Of a stretch of DNA of 54,474 bases, positions 18,555 to 26,892 are shown piece after piece. Position 1 is the stretch's first letter, and every line of letters begins with the position of its first letter. The notes beneath the pieces are model-generated. The model was given only the letters and a program-made list of their open reading frames with translations. It was not told the DNA's origin and did no database searches. Both the position numbers and the translations under genes were made by a program. The DNA is from Phormidesmis priestleyi ULC007 (GTDB lineage Bacteria; Cyanobacteriota; Cyanobacteriia; Leptolyngbyales; Leptolyngbyaceae): the NCBI RefSeq assembly GCF_001895925.1, contig NZ_MPPI01000031.1, positions 1 through 54,474 on the forward strand. Direction: 5' to 3'.

Positions 18555-18590
18555 GGGCAAAGGTGAAGTGCAGTCGATCGAGTGAACAAA

Positions 18591-19262
18591 TTAATAGAGA
18601 GCCGGGACAGGTTGAGAGCCAGACGGCTGCGTTGTGTTGGGCGTTGAGGGTTGAGTCGGAGGCTGAGTGGTCGAAGGCACAACCGGAGTCGGAATCCCTG
18701 AAGGAGCCGTGGGAATGGGAATTTCGTTGCCGAGCGGAATAAAGGTAGGCAGCAGATCACGAGGACGATCGTTCGTATCTAGACAGGACGCGATCGCTTG
18801 TTTACCCCCAACCTTAGTCTGACTATTTAAACCCACCACACAATCTGAAAATGTTCGGGGCAGCAGGCTGCGACGACAGCTATCTAACACATCAACGATC
18901 GCCGTGTCTGACACGCCTCGACGAATGCTCACGACACAGCTTGCTGCCTCGACGGGTCGTCGCACTTGACGGCATACTGACAGCGCATCGGCTCCCGAAA
19001 CCTTTTGATCGGCGATGCGATTAACGCAGGTGCCCAAGTCGTCAGGTCTGAGGGCCTGTCCGCAAGCACTAGCAGCGTCTGCTGCGGAAACTTGAGCACG
19101 AGTCAAATCAGCCGCACAGGATTCATAAGGGTTGCGCGATCCTCCAAAAAGAGCTTGTGCAGGAGCCATTGGTAGCGCGATCGCGATTAAACTTGCAGTC
19201 ACAATCTGCGCCACGGGAAGGCGCAGCCCTTTAAGACTGACCAAATTTTGAATTTTCATCAT
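18591..19262 (-). CDS. Secreted cysteine-repeat protein
   Basis: From the ATG pair at 19262/19259 the product has a signal peptide (MMKIQNLVS..., hydrophobic VTASLIAIALPMAPAQA, cleavage near AQA). The mature part contains about four degenerate repeats of roughly 35 residues, each with two Cys about 17-20 apart and a V-S-x-A-D-A-like core (CAADLTRAQVSAADAASAC and similar). The end is a Pro/Thr-rich tail. The paired Cys suggest disulphide-stapled helical modules in the periplasm or outside. An upstream in-frame start at 19313 would add residues before the signal and is less likely. The specific function is unknown. Confidence 0.75.
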   Translation of the reverse strand: MMKIQNLVSLKGLRLPVAQIVTASLIAIALPMAPAQALFGGSRNPYESCAADLTRAQVSAADAASACGQALRPDDLGTCVNRIADQKVSGADALSVCRQVRRPVEAASCVVSIRRGVSDTAIVDVLDSCRRSLLPRTFSDCVVGLNSQTKVGGKQAIASCLDTNDRPRDLLPTFIPLGNEIPIPTAPSGIPTPVVPSTTQPPTQPSTPNTTQPSGSQPVPALY

Positions 19263-19350
19263 AGTCACACCAGCTAGAGAAGATATAAAAGCGCCAAGTC
19301 GATCGTAGAGCACTCAGAGAAAATTGTGGCACGGAACTGGCAAGAAGCCC

Positions 19351-19387
19351 AAAAAAGCCTCCAATCCTCATTGAGGATTGGAGGCTT
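19351..19387 (-). terminator. Rho-independent terminator
   Basis: AAGCCTCCAATCCTCA and its complement (19355-19387) form a 16-bp perfect hairpin followed on the minus strand by TTTTTT (19356-19351). It lies 20 bp after the stop of the GlsB/YeaQ-like gene and is a textbook intrinsic terminator for it. Confidence 0.9.
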
Positions 19388-19406
19388 AAAGCAGGGTCAG
19401 AATACT

Positions 19407-19676
19407 TTAGTAAGCGCGACGACTAAACTGGTAATACAAGAAAAGCGCAATGATCGCACCAATAACAGCGACAATGATCCCAGGAATGCTTAACGATGCA
19501 GTCGTAATCGCTAATGTTCCTGTGTTGATCAACATGAACACTGTGCCGCCGATAAAAGCACCGACAATGCCTAAGACCATGGTGCCTAAAATGCTGCCAC
19601 CTTGATGACCAGGGTAAATCGCCTTCGCGATCGCACCTGCAATAATTCCCAACACAATCCAAGCAAGAATATTCAT
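19407..19676 (-). CDS. GlsB/YeaQ/YmgE-family membrane protein
   Basis: The 89-residue product has three membrane segments and the family's Gly-rich pattern (WIVLGIIAGAIAKAIYPG, then GGSILGTMVLGIVGAFIGG). Members of this transglycosylase-associated family are small stress-linked inner-membrane proteins of unknown mechanism. AAAGGAG upstream on the minus strand supports the ATG at 19676, and a strong intrinsic terminator follows. It is transcribed in the same direction as the gene upstream at 19733-20329, 56 bp away. Confidence 0.93.
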   Translation of the reverse strand: MNILAWIVLGIIAGAIAKAIYPGHQGGSILGTMVLGIVGAFIGGTVFMLINTGTLAITTASLSIPGIIVAVIGAIIALFLYYQFSRRAY

Positions 19677-19732
19677 TGACTTAACTCCTTTATGGTTTCA
19701 ATCGAACAATGGTTGAGCAAACAAAACAGTCG

Positions 19733-20329
19733 TTATTGACCAGAACCCGTTCCCGTAGGATTGGTTGTTGAACCAGGACTAGGGCTGCTACCGCTATTCG
19801 CCGGGCTATTTGTTGACGAATTTGGTTGAACAGAATTAGCTGGGCTAGTCGGCTGAGGACTAGATTGAGCGGGGGCAGCTTGTTGAGCAGGGGCAGACTG
19901 CTGGGGCTGAGGAATCGTGATATTGACTCTAGGGGCTTGAGCAGGTGCTTGGGGCACGGGCACCACACGATCGCGCTCAATGATTCGTTCTCGCACTTGA
20001 GGAGAGGGGCTAACGCTGGGCGAAGGAGCCGCACTGGGCACCACAATCGTGCTGTTGACAGGGACGGGGGTTTGGTTGCTCTGATTGAGCAGATAGAGAC
20101 CGCCGCCGACGATCGCCGCCGTGCCAGCGAGAATGAGTCCTATAAGCAAACCCCGACCCGCATTGTCATTATCACGGATTTGCTGATTGGCTTCGTAGCG
20201 ATTTTGCTCAACCGCACGCCCTTGAGTGTAGCCCTCCTGATACTCAACGGGAGTAGGTTCCACAACAGGAGGGATGTCTGGGTTAGGAACGTTGTTGGGG
20301 TTGTTTTCGCGATCGTTTAGATTAGCCAT
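19733..20329 (-). CDS. Single-pass protein with Pro/Ser/Gln-rich tail
   Basis: The 198-residue product has a hydrophilic, Asn-rich N-terminus (MANLNDRENNPNNVPNPDIP), one membrane segment at about residues 61-80 (LLIGLILAGTAAIVGGGLYLL), and a long low-complexity tail rich in Pro, Ser, Gln, Ala and Thr. The tail contains a short basic/acidic island (VRERIIERDRVVPVPQ). It looks like a cytoplasmic-in, tail-out anchored protein with a disordered periplasmic part. No family was recognised. The downstream GlsB/YeaQ-like gene on the same strand suggests a shared transcript with a membrane-stress theme, by inference. Confidence 0.75.
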   Translation of the reverse strand: MANLNDRENNPNNVPNPDIPPVVEPTPVEYQEGYTQGRAVEQNRYEANQQIRDNDNAGRGLLIGLILAGTAAIVGGGLYLLNQSNQTPVPVNSTIVVPSAAPSPSVSPSPQVRERIIERDRVVPVPQAPAQAPRVNITIPQPQQSAPAQQAAPAQSSPQPTSPANSVQPNSSTNSPANSGSSPSPGSTTNPTGTGSGQ

Positions 20330-20640
20330 ATTAAAAATGAAGGGTTATAGAGCGAGTATTTGAAAGCCTTCGTTAAACTGCTTCCTCGAAGATATGGCGA
20401 CTGATTGATGCCCCCAGAATTACCAAGCTTTGTCGGTGTTCTTGAATACAAATTACTCCCTAGAAAGGAGCCAATCACTGTACCTAGAGAAATAACACTT
20501 CCTCTAGCTAAAGGATGATTCCCGCAAAAATAAAAACGTCAAAATCGAAACCACCCCGTCCAGCATCAGGGCGATCAAGCGCACCCACGCGCTAGGATCG
20601 CTGCCGAATCAGCAGCCCTTTCAACAATCGGGGTTACTTT
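20330..20640. other. Intergenic stretch without a recognised gene
   Basis: These 311 bp lie upstream of the anchored Pro-rich protein and downstream of cobL on the same strand. I see no convincing reading frame, strong hairpin or repeat. They should contain the promoter of the 20329 gene. Confidence 0.6.
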
Positions 20641-21858
20641 TCAGTCCGTCAAAGGTTTAACTGCCTTCCATTGAGTTACCGGGATCAGAGGCTTCCAGCC
20701 CAAGAACGCTCCGATCGCTTCTGCCCGCTGAATGCCAACGCGAATCAAATCACCCCCATATAAACGGTGATAGTGCAAAACGATCTGTTCACTCTCGATC
20801 GTTACTGCATTGACCACCAATCGACCACCCGGACATAGCGCACTCCAGCAAAGGTCAAGGAGACGATCGGCAGTCACGCCTCCGCCGATAAAAATGGCAT
20901 CGGGTTGCGGTAAAGCTTGAAGGGCTGCGGGGGCTTCTCCGGCAACAATTTTAAGATGGGGAACGCCCAGATCTGAGGCGTTATCTGCGATGTATTGCAA
21001 ACGTGTTGGATGGCGCTCAATGGCGATCGCACGACAGCGAGGATGGCTCCGTAACCACTCAATGGCGATCGAGCCACAGCCCGCGCCGACATCCCAAAGC
21101 AATTCTCCGGGCAAAGGCGCGAGAGTGGATAAGGTAATCGATCGCACTTCGCGCTTAGTCAGTTGCCCATCGTGGTGATAAGCGTCATCAGGTAAGCCAA
21201 CGGTGCGAGAAAGTGGAACCGTACCTGGATCGGAGCGGCACACGATCGCTAACGTGTTTAAATCTGACAAGTCTTGAATGCCCCAAGTGTTAGCAGTCCC
21301 GTCAATATGGCGTTCCTGAGTGCCTCCCAGGTGTTCTAGGACGGTGATTTTGCTACGACCAAACCCGCGTTGGTTCAGCAGTTCTGCAACGTGATTAGGA
21401 GTAGTTTTGTTCGCACTGAGGATTAATAATCGGGCATTAGGAGCGAGGGCAGTGGCGATCGTAGAAACCGAACGATTGGTGAGGCTAAACGTTTCAATCT
21501 CCGCCAGTGACCATCCCAAGCGGGCACAGGCAAGACTAAACGCAGAAGGCGCAGGGATAATCATCATCTCTGAGATGGGAATGCGACGAGTCAGCGTTAC
21601 GCCCACTCCATGACACATCGGGTCGCCACTGGCCAAAACACAAACGGTCTGTCCCCGACGACGCAGGATTTCATCAATGGTTGCTTCTAGCGGAGAACTC
21701 CAGGCAAGTTTTTCTCGCCAATCGTCTTTGGGCAGCATCGCGAGGTGACGATCGCCGCCAATGATCACTTCAGCCCGATCGAGTAGAGAACGAGCGATCT
21801 GGCTCAGTCCCGCGATTCCGTCTTCACCGATGCCAATCACTGAGAGCCACATCTGCAT
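20641..21858 (-). CDS. cobL: Precorrin-6Y C5,15-methyltransferase (decarboxylating), CbiE-CbiT fusion
   Basis: CobL methylates the corrin precursor at C5 and C15 and removes the acetate at C12 in cobalamin biosynthesis. The 405-residue product is the full two-domain fusion. The N half (about 1-205) is the CbiE tetrapyrrole methylase (VIGIGEDGIAGLS, LASGDPMCHGVG). The C half is the CbiT methyltransferase with its SAM-binding motif LLWDVGAGCGSIAIEW and IFIGGG. Two in-frame ATGs (21858 and 21852) precede LSVIGIG. It is divergent from the riboswitch-controlled cobG operon and shares the short intergenic region 21859-21932. Confidence 0.95.
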   Translation of the reverse strand: MQMWLSVIGIGEDGIAGLSQIARSLLDRAEVIIGGDRHLAMLPKDDWREKLAWSSPLEATIDEILRRRGQTVCVLASGDPMCHGVGVTLTRRIPISEMMIIPAPSAFSLACARLGWSLAEIETFSLTNRSVSTIATALAPNARLLILSANKTTPNHVAELLNQRGFGRSKITVLEHLGGTQERHIDGTANTWGIQDLSDLNTLAIVCRSDPGTVPLSRTVGLPDDAYHHDGQLTKREVRSITLSTLAPLPGELLWDVGAGCGSIAIEWLRSHPRCRAIAIERHPTRLQYIADNASDLGVPHLKIVAGEAPAALQALPQPDAIFIGGGVTADRLLDLCWSALCPGGRLVVNAVTIESEQIVLHYHRLYGGDLIRVGIQRAEAIGAFLGWKPLIPVTQWKAVKPLTD

Positions 21859-21932
21859 TTCTAAACTCGTCCTACTGTGATTGAACGATCGTACAAGGTT
21901 TCAGGCTTCTATTAAGAAAGGTGAGTCTTCAA

Positions 21933-22095
21933 AAAATCGGGTCAGTGGTGTATGGTAGTGTGCTTAGATCTAGAGTTGGGAAAGTTCGGTGTGATTCCGA
22001 CGCTGTGCCGCAACTGTAAAAGTCAGAATGCCGATTCTAGAAAGGTCACTTCAAGACCAAATTACCCTGGATTCCCTGCGTCGCACGGGGAGGAG
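21933..22095 (+). promoter_or_regulatory. Cobalamin riboswitch with ribosome-binding-site control
   Basis: The aptamer shows the B12-box GCCGCAACTGTAA (22007-22019), the upstream core GGGAAAGTTCGGTGTGATTCC, and a closing stem between AATCGG (21935-21940) and CCGATT (22031-22036). Downstream a small GGTC/GACC hairpin (22044-22058) is followed by CCCTG...CA(C)GGG (22074-22089), which would bury the start of the ribosome-binding site GGGGAGGAG (22087-22095) of cobG. High cobalamin would thus block translation initiation of the cobG-H-I-J operon. The aptamer is seen directly; the switching mechanism is inferred. Confidence 0.9.
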
Positions 22096-22104
22096 ACTGA
22101 TCCA

Positions 22105-23568
22105 TTGCTGTCTGAGTTGCCGACTTGTCCGGGTTTGTTTTATGGTTCGTCTGCCCAAGATGGAATGCTGGCTCGAATGCGGATTCCGGGCGGAATTCTC
22201 ACCGATCGACAGTGTGACGCGATCGCCGATCTCGCGGATCAGTCTGGGGCAGGCTATGTGCAGGTGACGAATCGGGCCAATGTGCAGATTCGGGAGATTC
22301 ACACGCCGATCACGCCTGATGTTTTTCATCGGTTGCAAACATTAGAGTTAGCGGCACAAACCATCAGCCTTGACCCGATTCGGAATATTATGGCGAGTCC
22401 AACGGCTGGCATTGATTCGCAGATGTTAATCGATACTCGCCCGTTGGTGAAAGCGTTAGATGATTATCTTCAAACTCATCCTAAGTTGGCGGCTTTGTCA
22501 CCCAAATTTAGCGTTTGCTTTGACGGAGGAGAATGGGTTTCGGTGCGCGATCGCCGTAATGATATTGGGTTAGTCGCTCACAGATTGCCGTCTTCAGAGA
22601 TTGGTTTTCGGGTGTGTTTGAATGTAGAGGCACACAATTCTGGAGATGTTGGTGTTTTCGTTTCAGAAAATCAATGCTTGGCATTCATCGCTGCGTTAAC
22701 TCAGGTATATCTTGACTACACTCAAGGCTATTATTCTGGCAAAGGTCGTAAACCTCGATTTCGTCATCTCCTAGCAAGTTGGGATGTCGAAAGTTGTTTA
22801 GAACGAGTGGAACATTTGTTAGGATTTTCGCTGCGGCGAGAAGCAAGTTTGCTGCGATCGTCACCTCAGTCTTACAATCATCTTGGCATTCATCCCCAAC
22901 GTCAAACAGGCTTGTCGTACTTAGGAATCGCTGTGCCGTTAGGTCGTCTAGAATCTTGGCAGTTGAGAAATTTAGCCAAGTTAACACGCCAGAACAGTGG
23001 CACGTTGCGTCTTACTCCTTGGCAAACGATTTTGTTTCCTGATGTTGCTGACGATCGCCTGGGTAATTTAGAAGGGGCGATCGCCGATTTAGGATTTCAC
23101 ACATCAGCGACTCATTTTGAGAGTGCATTAGTCGCTTGTTCGGGTCGAAAAGGATGCGCGTCAGGGCTGACTGATACTCAAACTCAGGCGCTGGGATTGG
23201 TGGAATTAACAGCCCATTTAGATCAGCCGCTTAATATTCACTTCAGTGGGTGTGAAAAGTCTTGCGCTCAACAAACGCCTAGTGATATTGCGCTGGTTGG
23301 AATTGAGATGAAAGCGGGGAATTCGACGATCGAGGGTTATGACGTTTATGTAGGCACTAGAGATTCGTCGTTTGGTCGGCGGATACGATCGGTGAGTGCA
23401 TTAGAGGTGACATCTTTAATCAAGCAGATGTTACAAATCTATCAACAGCAGCGAATGCTAGACGAATCGTTTAAGATGTTTGTAGATCGACACTCTATGG
23501 ATCAGTTACAGCAATGGTTCAGCTCAAAAAATAATCAATATCTCACATCGCATTCGATCACAGGTTGA
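22105..23568 (+). CDS. cobG: Precorrin-3B synthase
   Basis: CobG uses molecular oxygen and a 4Fe-4S cluster to hydroxylate precorrin-3A and form the gamma-lactone of precorrin-3B. The family start CPGLFYGSSAQDGMLARMRIPGG follows the TTG at 22105, which has GGGGAGGAG 9 bp upstream; longer frames from 21952 would translate the riboswitch itself and are rejected. The product is about 487 residues with two nitrite/sulphite-reductase-like halves. The cluster ligands are visible as ACSGRKGC and SGCEKSC. It is first in the operon; its stop overlaps a possible TTG of cobH. Confidence 0.93.
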   Translation: MLSELPTCPGLFYGSSAQDGMLARMRIPGGILTDRQCDAIADLADQSGAGYVQVTNRANVQIREIHTPITPDVFHRLQTLELAAQTISLDPIRNIMASPTAGIDSQMLIDTRPLVKALDDYLQTHPKLAALSPKFSVCFDGGEWVSVRDRRNDIGLVAHRLPSSEIGFRVCLNVEAHNSGDVGVFVSENQCLAFIAALTQVYLDYTQGYYSGKGRKPRFRHLLASWDVESCLERVEHLLGFSLRREASLLRSSPQSYNHLGIHPQRQTGLSYLGIAVPLGRLESWQLRNLAKLTRQNSGTLRLTPWQTILFPDVADDRLGNLEGAIADLGFHTSATHFESALVACSGRKGCASGLTDTQTQALGLVELTAHLDQPLNIHFSGCEKSCAQQTPSDIALVGIEMKAGNSTIEGYDVYVGTRDSSFGRRIRSVSALEVTSLIKQMLQIYQQQRMLDESFKMFVDRHSMDQLQQWFSSKNNQYLTSHSITG

Positions 23569-23573
23569 CGATC

Positions 23574-24203
23574 ATGATTGACTACATCCAAGACGGAACA
23601 GAAATCTATCGTCAATCATTCGCCACGATTCGCTCAGAGGCAAATTTATCAAGTTTGCCCCCTGATTTAGAACGGGTCGCTGTGCGTCTAATTCATAGCT
23701 GCGGCATGACCGATATTGTGTCAGATTTATCTGCCTCACCCGGAGCCGCAACTGCTGGACGAAAGGCTTTGATTGCGGGAGCTTCAATTCTCTGTGACGC
23801 TCGGATGGTAGCAGAAGGTGTAACTCGTAAACGGCTCCCGGCTGAAAATGCGGTGATTTGTACGCTTCAACACCCCGATACGCCAAAGCTAGCAGAACAG
23901 ATGTCAACCACGCGATCGGCAGCCGCGTTAGAACTGTGGCGTGACCATTTAGAAGGTGCGATCGTGGCGATCGGCAATGCGCCAACGGCTCTGTTTCGCC
24001 TGTTAGAACTGTTGGATGAAGGTGTGCCGAAACCCGCACTAATTTTGGGATTTCCAGTCGGGTTTATCGGGGCAGCAGAGTCAAAAGCAGCGTTAGCCGC
24101 CAACAGTCGAGGGGTGCCGTTTATCGCCTTGCAGGGGCGACGAGGCGGCAGTGCGATGGCATCTGCGGCAGTGAATGCGTTAGCAAAAGAGGATGAATTA
24201 TGA
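23574..24203 (+). CDS. cobH: Precorrin-8X methylmutase
   Basis: CobH moves a methyl group from C11 to C12 of precorrin-8X to give hydrogenobyrinate. From ATG 23574 (MIDYIQDGTEIYRQSF) the product is 209 residues, the usual length. The catalytic His of LIHSCGMTD is present and the core continues with GRKALIAGASILCDARMV and the Gly-rich FPVGFIGAAESK. An alternative TTG at 23565 overlaps the cobG stop. The stop TGA overlaps the ATG of cobI (ATGA), indicating translational coupling. Confidence 0.94.
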   Translation: MIDYIQDGTEIYRQSFATIRSEANLSSLPPDLERVAVRLIHSCGMTDIVSDLSASPGAATAGRKALIAGASILCDARMVAEGVTRKRLPAENAVICTLQHPDTPKLAEQMSTTRSAAALELWRDHLEGAIVAIGNAPTALFRLLELLDEGVPKPALILGFPVGFIGAAESKAALAANSRGVPFIALQGRRGGSAMASAAVNALAKEDEL

Positions 24204-24910
24204 CACACGAAACGGGTCGGTTATATGGGTTGGGAATTGGGCCAGGCGACCCAGAATTGTTGACGCTGAAAGCCTATCGAATTCTGCGATCGGTGCCTGT
24301 GATCGCCTATCCCACAATGGAGAACGGCAAGGTTTTGGCACGGGCGATCGTGGCGGACTTTTTGCGTCCTGAGCAAATTGAAGTGCCGATGCCGTTGCCG
24401 TTTAGTCCGGTGCGATCGTCTCAACCCTACTATGATATCGCTGCCGAAAAATTGGCAGAGCATTTGAGTGCTGGACGAGATGTCGCAGTGTTGTGTGAGG
24501 GCGAACCCTTTTTGTATGGCTCGTTTATGTATCTCTTCAATCGCTTATCATCAAAGTTTCAAACCGAAGTGGTGCCAGGAATCTCTTCGACGATGGCAAG
24601 TGCGGCTGCATTGGGAGTGCCGCTCACTTACCGCAATGATGTGTTATCCATTATGCCAGCCACTCTCGAAGCTGATATCTTACGTGATCGCCTTGCTGTT
24701 GCAGATGCGGCGGTAATTATTAAGTTGGGTAGACATTTCAGCAAAGTGCGAGACGTTTTATCTGAGTTGGGACTGCTATCACGATCGCTCTATATCGAAC
24801 GCGCCACGATGCCTAATCAGCGCATTGTTCCGATCGCTGATATCGATGCGGCTGACGTTCCTTACTGGGCGTTGATTATGATTCCTAGTCTTCAAACTTC
24901 CGTTACATGA
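24200..24910 (+). CDS. cobI: Precorrin-2 C20-methyltransferase
   Basis: CobI adds a methyl group from SAM to C20 of precorrin-2. The 236-residue tetrapyrrole methylase shows GLGIGPGDPELLTLKA at the N-terminus, the substrate-pocket LCEGEPFLYGSFMYL, and VVPGISSTMASAAALG. It overlaps cobH and cobJ by ATGA junctions on both sides, so the three are tightly coupled and under the upstream riboswitch. Confidence 0.95.
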   Translation: MTHETGRLYGLGIGPGDPELLTLKAYRILRSVPVIAYPTMENGKVLARAIVADFLRPEQIEVPMPLPFSPVRSSQPYYDIAAEKLAEHLSAGRDVAVLCEGEPFLYGSFMYLFNRLSSKFQTEVVPGISSTMASAAALGVPLTYRNDVLSIMPATLEADILRDRLAVADAAVIIKLGRHFSKVRDVLSELGLLSRSLYIERATMPNQRIVPIADIDAADVPYWALIMIPSLQTSVT

Positions 24911-26607
24911 ATGCTCCTGCTGTGGTGGTGTTGGGTCAAGCGAGTGTTGCAGTTGCTCGACAGTTAATGAGTGTTTTGCCCGATGCAACACTTTATGGAT
25001 TAGCGGGGCGCACAACTGAGGTGGATGTCTCATTCACTGATTTTGGGGCGACCCTGCGAGAATTGTTTGCCACCGGAACGCCGATCATTGGAGTGTGTGC
25101 GGCGGGAATTTTGATTCGCACGATCGCGCCTCTCCTCTCCAACAAACGCTATGAGCCGCCCGTCTTAGCCGTTGCCGAAGATGGTAGCGCCGTGGTTCCA
25201 CTTTTAGGAGGATTGCAGGGCGTGAATGATTTAGCGCGGCAAATCGCAGCCGTCCTCAATGTTCAGCCTGCGATCACGACGACGGGCGATATCCGGTTTC
25301 GCACAACGTTGCTCAATCCGCCACCAGGCTATCATTTGGCGAATCCAGACGATGCGAAAACATTCATCTCAGATTTGCTGGCAGGGTCAACAGTTCGGCT
25401 TGAAGGCAATGCACCTTGGCTGAGTGAAAGCAAACTACCGATCGCACCTGACGCACCTCTCACTTTGCAAGTCACAGAGTCTAAAGGATGCCCAGCGTCC
25501 GATCGTTTGGTCTACCATCCTGCAACCTTGGCGATCGCCGTTAGTCATCTGTCTGATAGTGAGTTAGCGATCGAATTCGTGCAGCAAATTCTTGACGAAT
25601 CAGACTTGACGATCGCGTCAATAGCAGGAATTTTTGCTTCAAACTCTGAGATGGGACATCCGACTCTCGAAGCGCTCTCTCAAGCGTTGCAGGTGCCGAT
25701 CCGGTTTCTCGATTTGTCCAGTGCTGAAGAAATTGCCCTCAATGCGGCTGGAGAATTGGGTCAACTGATCGTGTCTCAGCATACATCAGGACTGAGTTGC
25801 GCGATCGCGCGGGCTGCTCAACCGATTGATGTGAACCTGATCGGAAAGCCTCGCGGGCAGTTGACGATCGTCGGCACTGGGCCGGGCGGGGAAAAATGGA
25901 TGTCTCCCGAAGTCAAAGACGTGCTGCGATCGGCAACTGATTGGGTCGGCTACAAATTCTATCTCGATTTAGCAGGTTCTCTGCGCGAGGGACAACAGCG
26001 CCACGACTCCGACAATCGCGAAGAACTCGATCGGGCACGATTTGCTTTAGATCTCGCCGCAACTGGCAAATCGGTTGCCGTAGTTTCATCGGGTGATCCT
26101 GGCATTTTTGCGATGGCGGCTGCGGTGTTTGAAGTGCTAGAACACGATGCCAAACCTGAATGGCTACGACTAGATATTCGAGTGGCTCCGGGCATTTCTG
26201 CGATGCAAGCGGCTGCCGCTCAGATTGGGGCACCTTTGGGGCATGACTTCTGCGCTCTTTCTTTGTCGGATATTCTCAAACCCTGGTCAGTGATTGAACA
26301 ACGCATCGCCGCCGCCGCTCAAGCCGATTTGGTGATGGCGTTCTATAACCCGATCTCAAAGCAGCGCACTTGGCAACTCGGAAAAGCCCGTGAGATTTTA
26401 TTGCAGTGGCGATCGCCCAACACTCCGATCGTGTTGGCGCGCAATTTGGGCAGACCTGGCGAATCTGTGCGCGTCTGCACGCTTGAGCAGTTCTCGCCAG
26501 AAGATGTAGATATGCGAACTGTGGTGCTAGTTGGGTCGAGTCAGACTCGATCGATTTCTCGTCCACACGGGGACGTTTGGGTTTACACGCCACGACGTTA
26601 CGAATAA
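24907..26607 (+). CDS. cobJ: CbiG domain fused to precorrin-3B C17-methyltransferase
   Basis: The 566-residue product is a two-part enzyme. The N part (about 1-310) matches CbiG, the cobalt-precorrin-5A hydrolase of the oxygen-independent route: GVCAAGILIRTIAPLL, PVLAVAEDGSAVVPLLGGLQG and the C-terminal IASIAGIFASNSEMGHPTL domain. The C part (about 318-566) is CobJ/CbiH, the ring-contracting C17 methyltransferase: LTIVGTGPGGEKWMSPE, VVSSGDPGIFAMA and VAPGISAMQAAAAQIG. It is the last gene of the operon. The CbiG-CobJ fusion beside an oxygen-dependent CobG mixes markers of the two classical pathways. Confidence 0.93.
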   Translation: MNAPAVVVLGQASVAVARQLMSVLPDATLYGLAGRTTEVDVSFTDFGATLRELFATGTPIIGVCAAGILIRTIAPLLSNKRYEPPVLAVAEDGSAVVPLLGGLQGVNDLARQIAAVLNVQPAITTTGDIRFRTTLLNPPPGYHLANPDDAKTFISDLLAGSTVRLEGNAPWLSESKLPIAPDAPLTLQVTESKGCPASDRLVYHPATLAIAVSHLSDSELAIEFVQQILDESDLTIASIAGIFASNSEMGHPTLEALSQALQVPIRFLDLSSAEEIALNAAGELGQLIVSQHTSGLSCAIARAAQPIDVNLIGKPRGQLTIVGTGPGGEKWMSPEVKDVLRSATDWVGYKFYLDLAGSLREGQQRHDSDNREELDRARFALDLAATGKSVAVVSSGDPGIFAMAAAVFEVLEHDAKPEWLRLDIRVAPGISAMQAAAAQIGAPLGHDFCALSLSDILKPWSVIEQRIAAAAQADLVMAFYNPISKQRTWQLGKAREILLQWRSPNTPIVLARNLGRPGESVRVCTLEQFSPEDVDMRTVVLVGSSQTRSISRPHGDVWVYTPRRYE

Positions 26608-26616
26608 CTCATAGTG

Positions 26617-26841
26617 TCATGCCACATAGTGATACACAGGAACTTCAGCAAAGCGATCGGGTTCTTGTCCAGTCAGAATGATTTGCTGCAAATGTTCTAC
26701 AATTGATGGAGAAAAAAACTGTTCTCCTGTCTCTTCATTCACACGAGCAGGTACATTCTCAATCACGAACAATTGTCCATTGAGTTGAAGGGTGTAAGTG
26801 ACTTGTTTTTCAACGAGTGTTTCTGGCTCATTGCTCATCAT
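26617..26841 (-). CDS. YgiT/MqsA-like small protein lacking zinc cysteines
   Basis: The product (about 74 residues from the ATG pair at 26841/26838, which has AAGGAGAA upstream) resembles the short N domain of YgiT/MqsA-type antitoxins: a beta strand YTLQLNGQLFVIENVPARV, then ETGEQFFSPSIVEHLQQII. In that family the turn normally holds CxxC zinc ligands (V-C-x-x-C-G-E); here the position reads NEETGE and no Cys remains. A longer start at 26871 is possible. It may be an antitoxin without its toxin. It is convergent with cobJ, 9 bp away, and lies downstream of the SUKH-like gene on the same strand. Confidence 0.65.
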   Translation of the reverse strand: MMSNEPETLVEKQVTYTLQLNGQLFVIENVPARVNEETGEQFFSPSIVEHLQQIILTGQEPDRFAEVPVYHYVA

Positions 26842-26892
26842 TGCGGCTTCTCCTTGGGGTAAAGTCATCATTCCATCTCTGAGGATTAATAC

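Noticed and set aside
21952-22104. N-terminal extension of cobG from a start at 21952
   Set aside because: This stretch is the B12 riboswitch and its expression platform; the family's conserved start and a strong ribosome-binding site place the start at TTG 22105.
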